Source: Calliopsis andreniformis
Taxonomy: Eukaryota; Arthropoda; Insecta; Hymenoptera; Andrenidae
Length of the DNA: 64,000 nucleotides
Reading direction: 5' to 3'
NCBI RefSeq assembly: GCF_051401765.1
Contig: NW_027480422.1
Span: 14,092,001 to 14,156,000, forward strand
Shown in pieces: positions 9,458 to 23,618 of this stretch; position 1 is the stretch's first letter, and each line of letters begins with the position of its first letter. The position numbers and the translations under genes were made by a program. Under the pieces are notes generated by a model. It ran no database searches and had not been told where the DNA came from. It saw nothing but the letters and a program-made list of their open reading frames with translations.

Positions 9458-12400
9458 GAATAATTGCAACCAGTATGAAAGTTATGGTCATTTCTACGTT
9501 ACGGGCAACCTAGGCTTCATCCTAGGGCGTTGCTCCACCAAATCGAATAGTTAGGGCCTAAGAAGTCAACGCCAGAAGCATAAAATGCAAAATAAATACA
9601 ACAGTTTTTCCATCGTATAACAAGAATAATTGCAACCTGTGTGAGAGTGATGGTCATTTCTACATTCCGGGAAACCTAGGTTTCACTCTAGGGCGTTGCT
9701 CCACCAGATCGAATGCATAGTGCCATAGAAGTCAACGCCAGAAGCATAAAGTACATTAAAAATCCAACAGTTTGTCCATCGTATAACAGGAGTAATTGCC
9801 TCCAGTGTCAAAGTGATGGTCATTTCTGCATTCCGGGCAACCTAGGCTTCACTCTAGGGCGTTTCTCCTCCAGATAGAATAGTTAGGGCCCAGGAAGTCA
9901 ACGCCAGAAGCATAAAATAAAATATAAATACAACAGTTTTTCCTTTGTATAAAATGAATAATTGCAAACAGCGTGGAAGTAATGGTTATTTCTACGTTCC
10001 GGGCAACCTGGGCTTCACGCTAGGGCGTTGCTCCACCACATCGAATAGCTACGGCATTAGGAGCCAACGCCAGAGGCATAACATACAATATAAGCACAAC
10101 AATTTTTCCATCGTATAAAATGTATAATTCCAAGCACTGTGAAGGTAATGGTCATTTCTACGTTCAGGGCAACCTAGGCTTCACTCTAGAGCGTTGCTCC
10201 ACCACATCGAATAGTTAGGGCCTTAGAAGTCAACGCCCGAAGCATAAAATACAAAATAAGTAGAACAGCTTTTCCATTGTATAAAACGAATAATTGCAAC
10301 CAGTGTGAAAGCTATGGTCATTTATACGTTCCGGGCAACCTAGGCTTCACTCTAGGGCATTGTCCGACCAGAACGAATAGTTAGGGCCTATGAAGTCAAC
10401 GCCAGAAGCATAAAATACAATATAAATACAACAGCTCTCCCATCGTATATAACGTATATTTGCAAACAGTGTGAAAGTAAAGGTCATTTCTACGTACCGG
10501 GCAACCTAGGTTTCGCTGTAGGGCGCTGCTCTGCCAGATCGAATAGCTAGGGACTTAGAAGTCAAACCCACAAGCATAAAATACAATAAAAGTACAACAG
10601 TTTTTCCATCGTATAAAATGTATAATTGCAAGGACTGTGAAGGCAATGGTCATTTCTACGTTCCGGGCAACCTAGGCTTCACTCTAGAGAGTTGCTTCAC
10701 CAGATCGTATAGTTGGGGCCTTAGATGTCAACGCCCGAAGCATAAAATACAAAATAAATAGAACAGTTTTTCCATTGTATAAAACGAATAATTGCAACCA
10801 GTGTGAAAGTTATGGTCATTTCTACGTTCCGGGCAACCTAGGCTTAACTGTAGGGCGTTGCTCCACCAGATCGCATAGTTAGGGACTTAGAATTTAACGC
10901 CAGAAGCATAAAATACAATAAAAATGCAACAGTTTTTCCATAGTATAACAGGAATAATTGCAACCAATGTGAAAGTACAGGTCATTTCTACGTTCCGGGC
11001 AACCTAGGCTTCACTCTAGAGCGTTGCTTCACCAGATCGAATAGTTAGGGCCTTAGATGTCAACGCCCGAAGCATAAAATACAAAATAAATAGAACAGTT
11101 TTTCCATTGTATAAAACGAATAATTGCAACCAGTGTGAAAGCTATGGTCATTTATACGTTCCGGGCAACCTAGGCTTCACTCTAGGGCATTGTCCGACCA
11201 GAACGAATAGTTAGGGCCTATGAAGTCAACGCCAGAAGCATAAAATACAATATAAATACAACAGCTCTCCCATCGTATATAATGTATATTTGCAAACAGT
11301 GTGAAAGTAAAGGTCATTTCTACGTACCGGGCAACCTAGGTTTCGCTGTAGGGCGCTGCTCTGCCAGATCGAATAGCTAGGGACTTAGAAGTCAACCCCA
11401 GAAGCATAAAATACAATAAAAGTACAACAGTTTTTCCATCGTATAAAATGTATAATTGCAAGGACTGTGAAGGCAATGGTCATTTCTACGTTCCTGGCAA
11501 CCTAGGCTTCACTCTAGAGAGTTGCTTCACCAGATCGTATAGTTAGGGCCTTAGATGTCAACGCCCGAAGCATAAAATACAAAATAAATAGAACAGTTTT
11601 TCCATTGTATAAAACGAATAATTGCAAACAGTGTGAAAGTTATGGTCATTTCTACGTTCCGGGCAACCTAGGCTTAACTGTAGGGCGTTGCTCCACCAGA
11701 TCGCATAGTTAGGGCCTAAGAAGTCAACGCCAGAAGCATAAAATAAAATATAAATACAACAGTTTTTCCCTTGTATAACAGGAATAATTGCAACCAGTGT
11801 GAAAGGTATGGTCATTTCTTCGTTCCGGGCAACCTAGGCTTCACTCTAGGGCGTTGCTCCACCACATCGGATAGCTGCGGCCTTAGAAGTCAACGCCAGA
11901 AGCATATAATACAATATAAATACAACAGTTCTTCAATCGTATACCAGGAATAATTGCAAACAGTGTGAAAGATATGGTCATTTCTACGTTGCGGGCATCC
12001 TAGGCTTCACTCTAGGGCATTGCTCCACCACATCGAATAGCTACGGCCTTAGAAGTCCACGCCAGAAGCATAAAATACGATATATGTACAACAGTTTTTC
12101 CACCCTATAGAATAAATAATTGCAACCAGTGTGAAAGACATGGTCATTTCTACGTTCCGGGCAACCTAGGCTTCACTCTAGGGCGTTGCTCCAACACATC
12201 GAATAGCTACGGCCTTAGGAGTCAACGCCAGAGGCATAAAATACAAAATAAATACAACAGTTTTTCCATCGTATAACAAGAATAATTGCAACCATTGTGA
12301 AAGTGATGGTCATTTCTACATTCCGGGCAGCCTCGGCTTCACTCTATGGCGTTGCTCCAACACATCGAATAGCTACGGCCTTAGGAGTGAACGCCAGAGG

Positions 12401-15400
12401 CATAAAATACAAAATAAATACAACAGTTTTTCCATCGTATAACAAGAATAATTGCAACCATTGTGAAAGTGATGGTCATTTCTACATTCCGGGCAGCCTA
12501 GGCTTCACTTTAGGGCGTTGCTCCTCCAGATCGTGTAGTTAGGGCCTAGGAAGTCAACGCCAGAAGCATAAAATAAAATATAAATACAACAGTTTTTCCC
12601 TTGTATAACAGGAATAATTGCAACCAGTGTGAAAGGTATGGTCATTTCTTCGTTCCGGGCAACCTAGGCTTCACTCTAGGGCGTTGCTCCACCACATCGG
12701 ATAGCTGCGGCCTTAGAAGTCAACGCCAGAAGCTTAAAATACAATATAAATACAACAGTTCTTCAATCGTATACCAGGAATAATTGCAAACAGTGTGAAA
12801 GATATGGTCATTTCTACGTTGCGGGCATCCTAGGCTTCACTCTAGGGCATTGCTCCACCACATCGAATAGCTACGGCCTTAGAAGTCAACGCCAGAGGCA
12901 TAAAATACAAAATAAATGCAACAGTTTTTCCATCGTATAACAAGAATAATTGCAACCATTGTGAAAGTGATGGTCATTTCTACATTCCGGGCAACGTGGG
13001 CTTCTCTCTGGGGCGTTTCTCCACCACATCGAATAACTACGGCACTAGAAGTCAACGCCTGAAGCATAAAATATAATATAAATACAACAGTTTTTCCATC
13101 GTATAACAAGAATAATTGCAACCAGTGTGAAAGTGATGGTCATTTCTACGTTCCGGGCAACATAGGCTTCACTCCAGGGCGTTGGCCCACCAGGTCGAAT
13201 AGTTAGGGTCTTAGAAAACAACTCCAGACGCATAAAATACAATATAAATACAACAGTGTTTCCACGGTATAAAACGAATAATTGCAACCATTGTGAAAGT
13301 GATGGTCATTTCTACATTCCGGGCAGCCTAGGCTTCACTCTAGGGCGTTGCTCCTCCAGATCGTATAGTTAGGGCCTAAGAAGTCAACGCCAGAAGCATA
13401 AAATACAGTATAAATACAACAGTTTTTCACTTGTATAACAGGAATAATTGCACCCAGTGTGAAAGCTATGGTCATTTCTGCATTCGGTGCAACCTAGGCT
13501 TCGCTCTAGGTCGTTGCTCCTCCAGATAGAATAGTTAGGGCCCAGGAAGTCAACGCCAGAAGAATAAAATACAAAATAAGTACAACAGTTTTTCCATCGT
13601 ATAACAAGAATAATTGCAACCATTGTGAAAGTGATGGTCATTTCTACTTTCTGGGCAACCTAGGCTTCACTCTAGGGCGTTTCTCCACCACATCGAATTG
13701 CTACTGCCTTAGAAGTCAACGTCTGAAGCATTAAATATAATATAAATACAACAGTTTTTCCATCGTATAACACGAATAATTGCAACCAGTGTGAAAGACA
13801 TGGTCATTTCTACGTTCCGGGCAACCTAGGCTTCACCCTAGGGCGTTGCTCCAACACATCGAATAGCTACGGCCTTAGGAGTCAACGCCAGAGGCATAAA
13901 ATACAAAATAAATGCAACAGTTTTTCCATCGTATAACAAGAATAATTGCAACCATTGTGAAAGTGATGGTCATTTCTACATTCCGGGCAACGTAGGCTTC
14001 ACTCTAGGTCGTTTCTCCACCACATCGAATAACTACGGCACTAGAAGTCAACGCCTGAAGCATAAAATATAATATAAATACATCAGTTTTTCCATCGTAT
14101 AACAAGAATAATTGCAACCAGTGTGAAAGTGATGGTCATTTCTACGTTCCGGGCAACTTAGACTTCACTCTAGGGCGTTGTTCCTCCAGATCGAATAGCT
14201 AGGGCCTAAGAAGTCTACACCAGAAACATAAAATACAACATAAATACAACAGTTTTTCCATCGTATAACAGGAATAATTGCAACCAGTGTGAAAGTGATG
14301 GTCATTTCTACGTTCCGGGCAACCTAGGCTTCAGTCTAGGGTGTGGTTCCCCCACATCGAATAATTAGGGCCTAAGAAGCCTACGCCAGAAGCATAAAGT
14401 ACAATATAAATACCACAGTATTTCCATCGTATAACAGGAATAATTGCAACCAGAGTGAAGGTGATGGTCATTTCTAAGTTCCGGGCAACCTAGGCTTCAC
14501 TCTAGAGCGTTGCTCCACCAGATCGAATAGTTAGGGCCTTAGATGTCAACGCCCGAAGCATAAAATACAAAATAAATGGAACAGTTTTTCCATTGTATAA
14601 AACGAATAATTGCAACCAGTGTGAAAGACATGGTCATTTCTACGTTCCGGGCAACCTAGGCTTCACTCTAGGGCGTTGCTCCACCACATCGGATAGCTGC
14701 GGCCTTAGAAGTCAACGCCAGAAGCATAAAATACAATATAAATACAACAGTTCTTCAATCGTATACCAGGAATAATTGCAAACAGTGTGAAAGATATGGT
14801 CATTTCTACGTTGCGGGCATCCTAGGCTTCACTCTAGGGCATTGCTCCACCACATCGAATAGCTACGGCCTTAGAAGTCAACGCCATAACTATAAAAAAC
14901 AATATAAATACAACAGTCTTTCCATTGTATAACAGGAATAATTGCAACCAGTGTGAAAGTGATGGTCATTTCTACGTTCCGGGCAACCTAGGCTTCACTC
15001 TTGGGCGTTGCTCCACCACATCGGATAGCTGCGGCCTTAGAAGTCAACGCCAGAAGCATAAAATACAATATAAATACAACAGTTTTTCAATCGTATAACA
15101 GGAATAATTGCAAACAGTGTGAAAGATATGGTCATTTCTACTTTGCGGGCATCCTAGGCTTCACTCTAGGGCATTGCTCCACCACATCGAATAGCTACGG
15201 CCTTAGAAGTCAACGCCATAACTATAAAGAACAATATAAATACAACAGTTTTTCCATTGTATAAAATGAATACTTGCAACCAGTGTGAAAGACATGGTCA
15301 TTTCTACGTTCCGGGCAACCTAGGCTTCACTCTAGGGCGTTGCTCCAACACATCGAATAGCTACGGCCTTAGGAGTCAACGCCAGAGGCATAAAATACAA

Positions 15401-15931
15401 AATAAATACAACAGTTTTTCCATCGTATAACAAGAATAATTGCAACCATTGTGAAAGTGATGGTCATTTCTACATTCCGGGCAGCCTAGGCTTCACTCTA
15501 TGGCGTTGCTCCAACACATCGAATAGCTACGGCCTTAGGAGTCAACGCCAGAGGCATAAAATACAATTTAAATACAACAGTTTTTCCATCGTATAACAAG
15601 AATAATTGCAACCATTGTGAAAGTGATGGTCATTTCTACATTCCGGGCAACGTGGGCTTCTCTCTGGGGCGTTTCTCCACCACATCGAATAACTACGGCA
15701 CTAGAAGTCAACGCCTGAAGCATAAAATATAATATAAATACAACAGTTTTTCCATCGTATAACAAGAATAATTGCAACCAGTGTGAAAGTGATGGTCATT
15801 TCTACGTTCCGGGCAACATAGGCTTCACTCCAGGGCGTTGGCCCACCAGGTCGAATAGTTAGGGTCTTAGAAAACAACTCCAGACGCATAAAATACAATA
15901 TAAATACAACAGTGTTTCCACGGTATAAAAC
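9458..15931 (+). repeat. 39-monomer higher-order unit, copy A
   Basis: This unit is 6474 bp long, exactly 39 x 166. Its start is placed where identity with 15932 and 18422 begins, just after a G/C difference at 9457/15931. At offset 6474 the match runs from 9458 to about 9987. After the 15-monomer insertion in the other copy, it continues at offset 8964 to about 14655, and then at 9296 to 15931. The copies look almost identical; I noticed one difference by eye, A at 12107 against T at 21071. The unit is itself composite, since its first 1.5 kb repeats parts of 1-1385 and 2774-3774. Confidence 0.85.
11705..12426 (+). repeat. 4-monomer block shared with 6725-7446, partly repeated 5 monomers on
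   Basis: The block matches 6725-7446 at an offset of 4980 (30 monomers). Markers are ATTTCTTCGTTCCGGG, CATCGGATAGCTGCGG, the odd word CACCCTATAGAATAAATAA and CAGCCTCGGC. The first two monomers recur at 12540-12900 (offset 830, 5 monomers), which is a small tandem duplication inside copy A. Confidence 0.8.
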
Positions 15932-16461
15932 GAATAATTGCAACCAGTATGAAAGTTATGGTCATTTCTACGTTACGGGCAACCTAGGCTTCATCCTAGG
16001 GCGTTGCTCCACCAAATCGAATAGTTAGGGCCTAAGAAGTCAACGCCAGAAGCATAAAATGCAAAATAAATACAACAGTTTTTCCATCGTATAACAAGAA
16101 TAATTGCAACCTGTGTGAGAGTGATGGTCATTTCTACATTCCGGGAAACCTAGGTTTCACTCTAGGGCGTTGCTCCACCAGATCGAATGCATAGTGCCAT
16201 AGAAGTCAACGCCAGAAGCATAAAGTACATTAAAAATCCAACAGTTTGTCCATCGTATAACAGGAGTAATTGCCTCCAGTGTCAAAGTGATGGTCATTTC
16301 TGCATTCCGGGCAACCTAGGCTTCACTCTAGGGCGTTTCTCCTCCAGATAGAATAGTTAGGGCCCAGGAAGTCAACGCCAGAAGCATAAAATAAAATATA
16401 AATACAACAGTTTTTCCTTTGTATAAAATGAATAATTGCAAACAGCGTGGAAGTAATGGTT
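13972..16461 (+). repeat. 15-monomer tandem duplication, first copy
   Basis: These 2490 bp (15 x 166) are followed directly by a second copy at 16462-18951. The copies look identical wherever I compared them. The block spans the end of the 39-monomer copy A and the first 530 bases of copy B, so it arose after the 39-monomer duplication. Confidence 0.88.
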
Positions 16462-18951
16462 ATTTCTACATTCCGGGCAACGTAGGCTTCACTCTAGGTC
16501 GTTTCTCCACCACATCGAATAACTACGGCACTAGAAGTCAACGCCTGAAGCATAAAATATAATATAAATACATCAGTTTTTCCATCGTATAACAAGAATA
16601 ATTGCAACCAGTGTGAAAGTGATGGTCATTTCTACGTTCCGGGCAACTTAGACTTCACTCTAGGGCGTTGTTCCTCCAGATCGAATAGCTAGGGCCTAAG
16701 AAGTCTACACCAGAAACATAAAATACAACATAAATACAACAGTTTTTCCATCGTATAACAGGAATAATTGCAACCAGTGTGAAAGTGATGGTCATTTCTA
16801 CGTTCCGGGCAACCTAGGCTTCAGTCTAGGGTGTGGTTCCCCCACATCGAATAATTAGGGCCTAAGAAGCCTACGCCAGAAGCATAAAGTACAATATAAA
16901 TACCACAGTATTTCCATCGTATAACAGGAATAATTGCAACCAGAGTGAAGGTGATGGTCATTTCTAAGTTCCGGGCAACCTAGGCTTCACTCTAGAGCGT
17001 TGCTCCACCAGATCGAATAGTTAGGGCCTTAGATGTCAACGCCCGAAGCATAAAATACAAAATAAATGGAACAGTTTTTCCATTGTATAAAACGAATAAT
17101 TGCAACCAGTGTGAAAGACATGGTCATTTCTACGTTCCGGGCAACCTAGGCTTCACTCTAGGGCGTTGCTCCACCACATCGGATAGCTGCGGCCTTAGAA
17201 GTCAACGCCAGAAGCATAAAATACAATATAAATACAACAGTTCTTCAATCGTATACCAGGAATAATTGCAAACAGTGTGAAAGATATGGTCATTTCTACG
17301 TTGCGGGCATCCTAGGCTTCACTCTAGGGCATTGCTCCACCACATCGAATAGCTACGGCCTTAGAAGTCAACGCCATAACTATAAAAAACAATATAAATA
17401 CAACAGTCTTTCCATTGTATAACAGGAATAATTGCAACCAGTGTGAAAGTGATGGTCATTTCTACGTTCCGGGCAACCTAGGCTTCACTCTTGGGCGTTG
17501 CTCCACCACATCGGATAGCTGCGGCCTTAGAAGTCAACGCCAGAAGCATAAAATACAATATAAATACAACAGTTTTTCAATCGTATAACAGGAATAATTG
17601 CAAACAGTGTGAAAGATATGGTCATTTCTACTTTGCGGGCATCCTAGGCTTCACTCTAGGGCATTGCTCCACCACATCGAATAGCTACGGCCTTAGAAGT
17701 CAACGCCATAACTATAAAGAACAATATAAATACAACAGTTTTTCCATTGTATAAAATGAATACTTGCAACCAGTGTGAAAGACATGGTCATTTCTACGTT
17801 CCGGGCAACCTAGGCTTCACTCTAGGGCGTTGCTCCAACACATCGAATAGCTACGGCCTTAGGAGTCAACGCCAGAGGCATAAAATACAAAATAAATACA
17901 ACAGTTTTTCCATCGTATAACAAGAATAATTGCAACCATTGTGAAAGTGATGGTCATTTCTACATTCCGGGCAGCCTAGGCTTCACTCTATGGCGTTGCT
18001 CCAACACATCGAATAGCTACGGCCTTAGGAGTCAACGCCAGAGGCATAAAATACAATTTAAATACAACAGTTTTTCCATCGTATAACAAGAATAATTGCA
18101 ACCATTGTGAAAGTGATGGTCATTTCTACATTCCGGGCAACGTGGGCTTCTCTCTGGGGCGTTTCTCCACCACATCGAATAACTACGGCACTAGAAGTCA
18201 ACGCCTGAAGCATAAAATATAATATAAATACAACAGTTTTTCCATCGTATAACAAGAATAATTGCAACCAGTGTGAAAGTGATGGTCATTTCTACGTTCC
18301 GGGCAACATAGGCTTCACTCCAGGGCGTTGGCCCACCAGGTCGAATAGTTAGGGTCTTAGAAAACAACTCCAGACGCATAAAATACAATATAAATACAAC
18401 AGTGTTTCCACGGTATAAAACGAATAATTGCAACCAGTATGAAAGTTATGGTCATTTCTACGTTACGGGCAACCTAGGCTTCATCCTAGGGCGTTGCTCC
18501 ACCAAATCGAATAGTTAGGGCCTAAGAAGTCAACGCCAGAAGCATAAAATGCAAAATAAATACAACAGTTTTTCCATCGTATAACAAGAATAATTGCAAC
18601 CTGTGTGAGAGTGATGGTCATTTCTACATTCCGGGAAACCTAGGTTTCACTCTAGGGCGTTGCTCCACCAGATCGAATGCATAGTGCCATAGAAGTCAAC
18701 GCCAGAAGCATAAAGTACATTAAAAATCCAACAGTTTGTCCATCGTATAACAGGAGTAATTGCCTCCAGTGTCAAAGTGATGGTCATTTCTGCATTCCGG
18801 GCAACCTAGGCTTCACTCTAGGGCGTTTCTCCTCCAGATAGAATAGTTAGGGCCCAGGAAGTCAACGCCAGAAGCATAAAATAAAATATAAATACAACAG
18901 TTTTTCCTTTGTATAAAATGAATAATTGCAAACAGCGTGGAAGTAATGGTT
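16462..18951 (+). repeat. 15-monomer tandem duplication, second copy
   Basis: The junction with the first copy is at about 16461/16462. A monomer that begins as the 9961-9987 type (AACAGCGTGGAAGTAATGGT) switches at ATTTCTAC into the 13972 type (ATTCCGGGCAACGTAGG). At the far end, 18951 continues with the sequence that follows 9987, at offset 8964, as expected for a simple insertion of 2490 bp into copy B. Confidence 0.88.
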
Positions 18952-21900
18952 ATTTCTACGTTCCGGGCAACCTGGGCTTCACGCTAGGGCGTTGCTCCAC
19001 CACATCGAATAGCTACGGCATTAGGAGCCAACGCCAGAGGCATAACATACAATATAAGCACAACAATTTTTCCATCGTATAAAATGTATAATTCCAAGCA
19101 CTGTGAAGGTAATGGTCATTTCTACGTTCAGGGCAACCTAGGCTTCACTCTAGAGCGTTGCTCCACCACATCGAATAGTTAGGGCCTTAGAAGTCAACGC
19201 CCGAAGCATAAAATACAAAATAAGTAGAACAGCTTTTCCATTGTATAAAACGAATAATTGCAACCAGTGTGAAAGCTATGGTCATTTATACGTTCCGGGC
19301 AACCTAGGCTTCACTCTAGGGCATTGTCCGACCAGAACGAATAGTTAGGGCCTATGAAGTCAACGCCAGAAGCATAAAATACAATATAAATACAACAGCT
19401 CTCCCATCGTATATAACGTATATTTGCAAACAGTGTGAAAGTAAAGGTCATTTCTACGTACCGGGCAACCTAGGTTTCGCTGTAGGGCGCTGCTCTGCCA
19501 GATCGAATAGCTAGGGACTTAGAAGTCAAACCCACAAGCATAAAATACAATAAAAGTACAACAGTTTTTCCATCGTATAAAATGTATAATTGCAAGGACT
19601 GTGAAGGCAATGGTCATTTCTACGTTCCGGGCAACCTAGGCTTCACTCTAGAGAGTTGCTTCACCAGATCGTATAGTTGGGGCCTTAGATGTCAACGCCC
19701 GAAGCATAAAATACAAAATAAATAGAACAGTTTTTCCATTGTATAAAACGAATAATTGCAACCAGTGTGAAAGTTATGGTCATTTCTACGTTCCGGGCAA
19801 CCTAGGCTTAACTGTAGGGCGTTGCTCCACCAGATCGCATAGTTAGGGACTTAGAATTTAACGCCAGAAGCATAAAATACAATAAAAATGCAACAGTTTT
19901 TCCATAGTATAACAGGAATAATTGCAACCAATGTGAAAGTACAGGTCATTTCTACGTTCCGGGCAACCTAGGCTTCACTCTAGAGCGTTGCTTCACCAGA
20001 TCGAATAGTTAGGGCCTTAGATGTCAACGCCCGAAGCATAAAATACAAAATAAATAGAACAGTTTTTCCATTGTATAAAACGAATAATTGCAACCAGTGT
20101 GAAAGCTATGGTCATTTATACGTTCCGGGCAACCTAGGCTTCACTCTAGGGCATTGTCCGACCAGAACGAATAGTTAGGGCCTATGAAGTCAACGCCAGA
20201 AGCATAAAATACAATATAAATACAACAGCTCTCCCATCGTATATAATGTATATTTGCAAACAGTGTGAAAGTAAAGGTCATTTCTACGTACCGGGCAACC
20301 TAGGTTTCGCTGTAGGGCGCTGCTCTGCCAGATCGAATAGCTAGGGACTTAGAAGTCAACCCCAGAAGCATAAAATACAATAAAAGTACAACAGTTTTTC
20401 CATCGTATAAAATGTATAATTGCAAGGACTGTGAAGGCAATGGTCATTTCTACGTTCCTGGCAACCTAGGCTTCACTCTAGAGAGTTGCTTCACCAGATC
20501 GTATAGTTAGGGCCTTAGATGTCAACGCCCGAAGCATAAAATACAAAATAAATAGAACAGTTTTTCCATTGTATAAAACGAATAATTGCAAACAGTGTGA
20601 AAGTTATGGTCATTTCTACGTTCCGGGCAACCTAGGCTTAACTGTAGGGCGTTGCTCCACCAGATCGCATAGTTAGGGCCTAAGAAGTCAACGCCAGAAG
20701 CATAAAATAAAATATAAATACAACAGTTTTTCCCTTGTATAACAGGAATAATTGCAACCAGTGTGAAAGGTATGGTCATTTCTTCGTTCCGGGCAACCTA
20801 GGCTTCACTCTAGGGCGTTGCTCCACCACATCGGATAGCTGCGGCCTTAGAAGTCAACGCCAGAAGCATATAATACAATATAAATACAACAGTTCTTCAA
20901 TCGTATACCAGGAATAATTGCAAACAGTGTGAAAGATATGGTCATTTCTACGTTGCGGGCATCCTAGGCTTCACTCTAGGGCATTGCTCCACCACATCGA
21001 ATAGCTACGGCCTTAGAAGTCCACGCCAGAAGCATAAAATACGATATATGTACAACAGTTTTTCCACCCTTTAGAATAAATAATTGCAACCAGTGTGAAA
21101 GACATGGTCATTTCTACGTTCCGGGCAACCTAGGCTTCACTCTAGGGCGTTGCTCCAACACATCGAATAGCTACGGCCTTAGGAGTCAACGCCAGAGGCA
21201 TAAAATACAAAATAAATACAACAGTTTTTCCATCGTATAACAAGAATAATTGCAACCATTGTGAAAGTGATGGTCATTTCTACATTCCGGGCAGCCTCGG
21301 CTTCACTCTATGGCGTTGCTCCAACACATCGAATAGCTACGGCCTTAGGAGTGAACGCCAGAGGCATAAAATACAAAATAAATACAACAGTTTTTCCATC
21401 GTATAACAAGAATAATTGCAACCATTGTGAAAGTGATGGTCATTTCTACATTCCGGGCAGCCTAGGCTTCACTTTAGGGCGTTGCTCCTCCAGATCGTGT
21501 AGTTAGGGCCTAGGAAGTCAACGCCAGAAGCATAAAATAAAATATAAATACAACAGTTTTTCCCTTGTATAACAGGAATAATTGCAACCAGTGTGAAAGG
21601 TATGGTCATTTCTTCGTTCCGGGCAACCTAGGCTTCACTCTAGGGCGTTGCTCCACCACATCGGATAGCTGCGGCCTTAGAAGTCAACGCCAGAAGCTTA
21701 AAATACAATATAAATACAACAGTTCTTCAATCGTATACCAGGAATAATTGCAAACAGTGTGAAAGATATGGTCATTTCTACGTTGCGGGCATCCTAGGCT
21801 TCACTCTAGGGCATTGCTCCACCACATCGAATAGCTACGGCCTTAGAAGTCAACGCCAGAGGCATAAAATACAAAATAAATGCAACAGTTTTTCCATCGT

Positions 21901-23618
21901 ATAACAAGAATAATTGCAACCATTGTGAAAGTGATGGTCATTTCTACATTCCGGGCAACGTGGGCTTCTCTCTGGGGCGTTTCTCCACCACATCGAATAA
22001 CTACGGCACTAGAAGTCAACGCCTGAAGCATAAAATATAATATAAATACAACAGTTTTTCCATCGTATAACAAGAATAATTGCAACCAGTGTGAAAGTGA
22101 TGGTCATTTCTACGTTCCGGGCAACATAGGCTTCACTCCAGGGCGTTGGCCCACCAGGTCGAATAGTTAGGGTCTTAGAAAACAACTCCAGACGCATAAA
22201 ATACAATATAAATACAACAGTGTTTCCACGGTATAAAACGAATAATTGCAACCATTGTGAAAGTGATGGTCATTTCTACATTCCGGGCAGCCTAGGCTTC
22301 ACTCTAGGGCGTTGCTCCTCCAGATCGTATAGTTAGGGCCTAAGAAGTCAACGCCAGAAGCATAAAATACAGTATAAATACAACAGTTTTTCACTTGTAT
22401 AACAGGAATAATTGCACCCAGTGTGAAAGCTATGGTCATTTCTGCATTCGGTGCAACCTAGGCTTCGCTCTAGGTCGTTGCTCCTCCAGATAGAATAGTT
22501 AGGGCCCAGGAAGTCAACGCCAGAAGAATAAAATACAAAATAAGTACAACAGTTTTTCCATCGTATAACAAGAATAATTGCAACCATTGTGAAAGTGATG
22601 GTCATTTCTACTTTCTGGGCAACCTAGGCTTCACTCTAGGGCGTTTCTCCACCACATCGAATTGCTACTGCCTTAGAAGTCAACGTCTGAAGCATTAAAT
22701 ATAATATAAATACAACAGTTTTTCCATCGTATAACACGAATAATTGCAACCAGTGTGAAAGACATGGTCATTTCTACGTTCCGGGCAACCTAGGCTTCAC
22801 CCTAGGGCGTTGCTCCAACACATCGAATAGCTACGGCCTTAGGAGTCAACGCCAGAGGCATAAAATACAAAATAAATGCAACAGTTTTTCCATCGTATAA
22901 CAAGAATAATTGCAACCATTGTGAAAGTGATGGTCATTTCTACATTCCGGGCAACGTAGGCTTCACTCTAGGTCGTTTCTCCACCACATCGAATAACTAC
23001 GGCACTAGAAGTCAACGCCTGAAGCATAAAATATAATATAAATACATCAGTTTTTCCATCGTATAACAAGAATAATTGCAACCAGTGTGAAAGTGATGGT
23101 CATTTCTACGTTCCGGGCAACTTAGACTTCACTCTAGGGCGTTGTTCCTCCAGATCGAATAGCTAGGGCCTAAGAAGTCTACACCAGAAACATAAAATAC
23201 AACATAAATACAACAGTTTTTCCATCGTATAACAGGAATAATTGCAACCAGTGTGAAAGTGATGGTCATTTCTACGTTCCGGGCAACCTAGGCTTCAGTC
23301 TAGGGTGTGGTTCCCCCACATCGAATAATTAGGGCCTAAGAAGCCTACGCCAGAAGCATAAAGTACAATATAAATACCACAGTATTTCCATCGTATAACA
23401 GGAATAATTGCAACCAGAGTGAAGGTGATGGTCATTTCTAAGTTCCGGGCAACCTAGGCTTCACTCTAGAGCGTTGCTCCACCAGATCGAATAGTTAGGG
23501 CCTTAGATGTCAACGCCCGAAGCATAAAATACAAAATAAATGGAACAGTTTTTCCATTGTATAAAACGAATAATTGCAACCAGTGTGAAAGACATGGTCA
23601 TTTCTACGTTCCGGGCAA

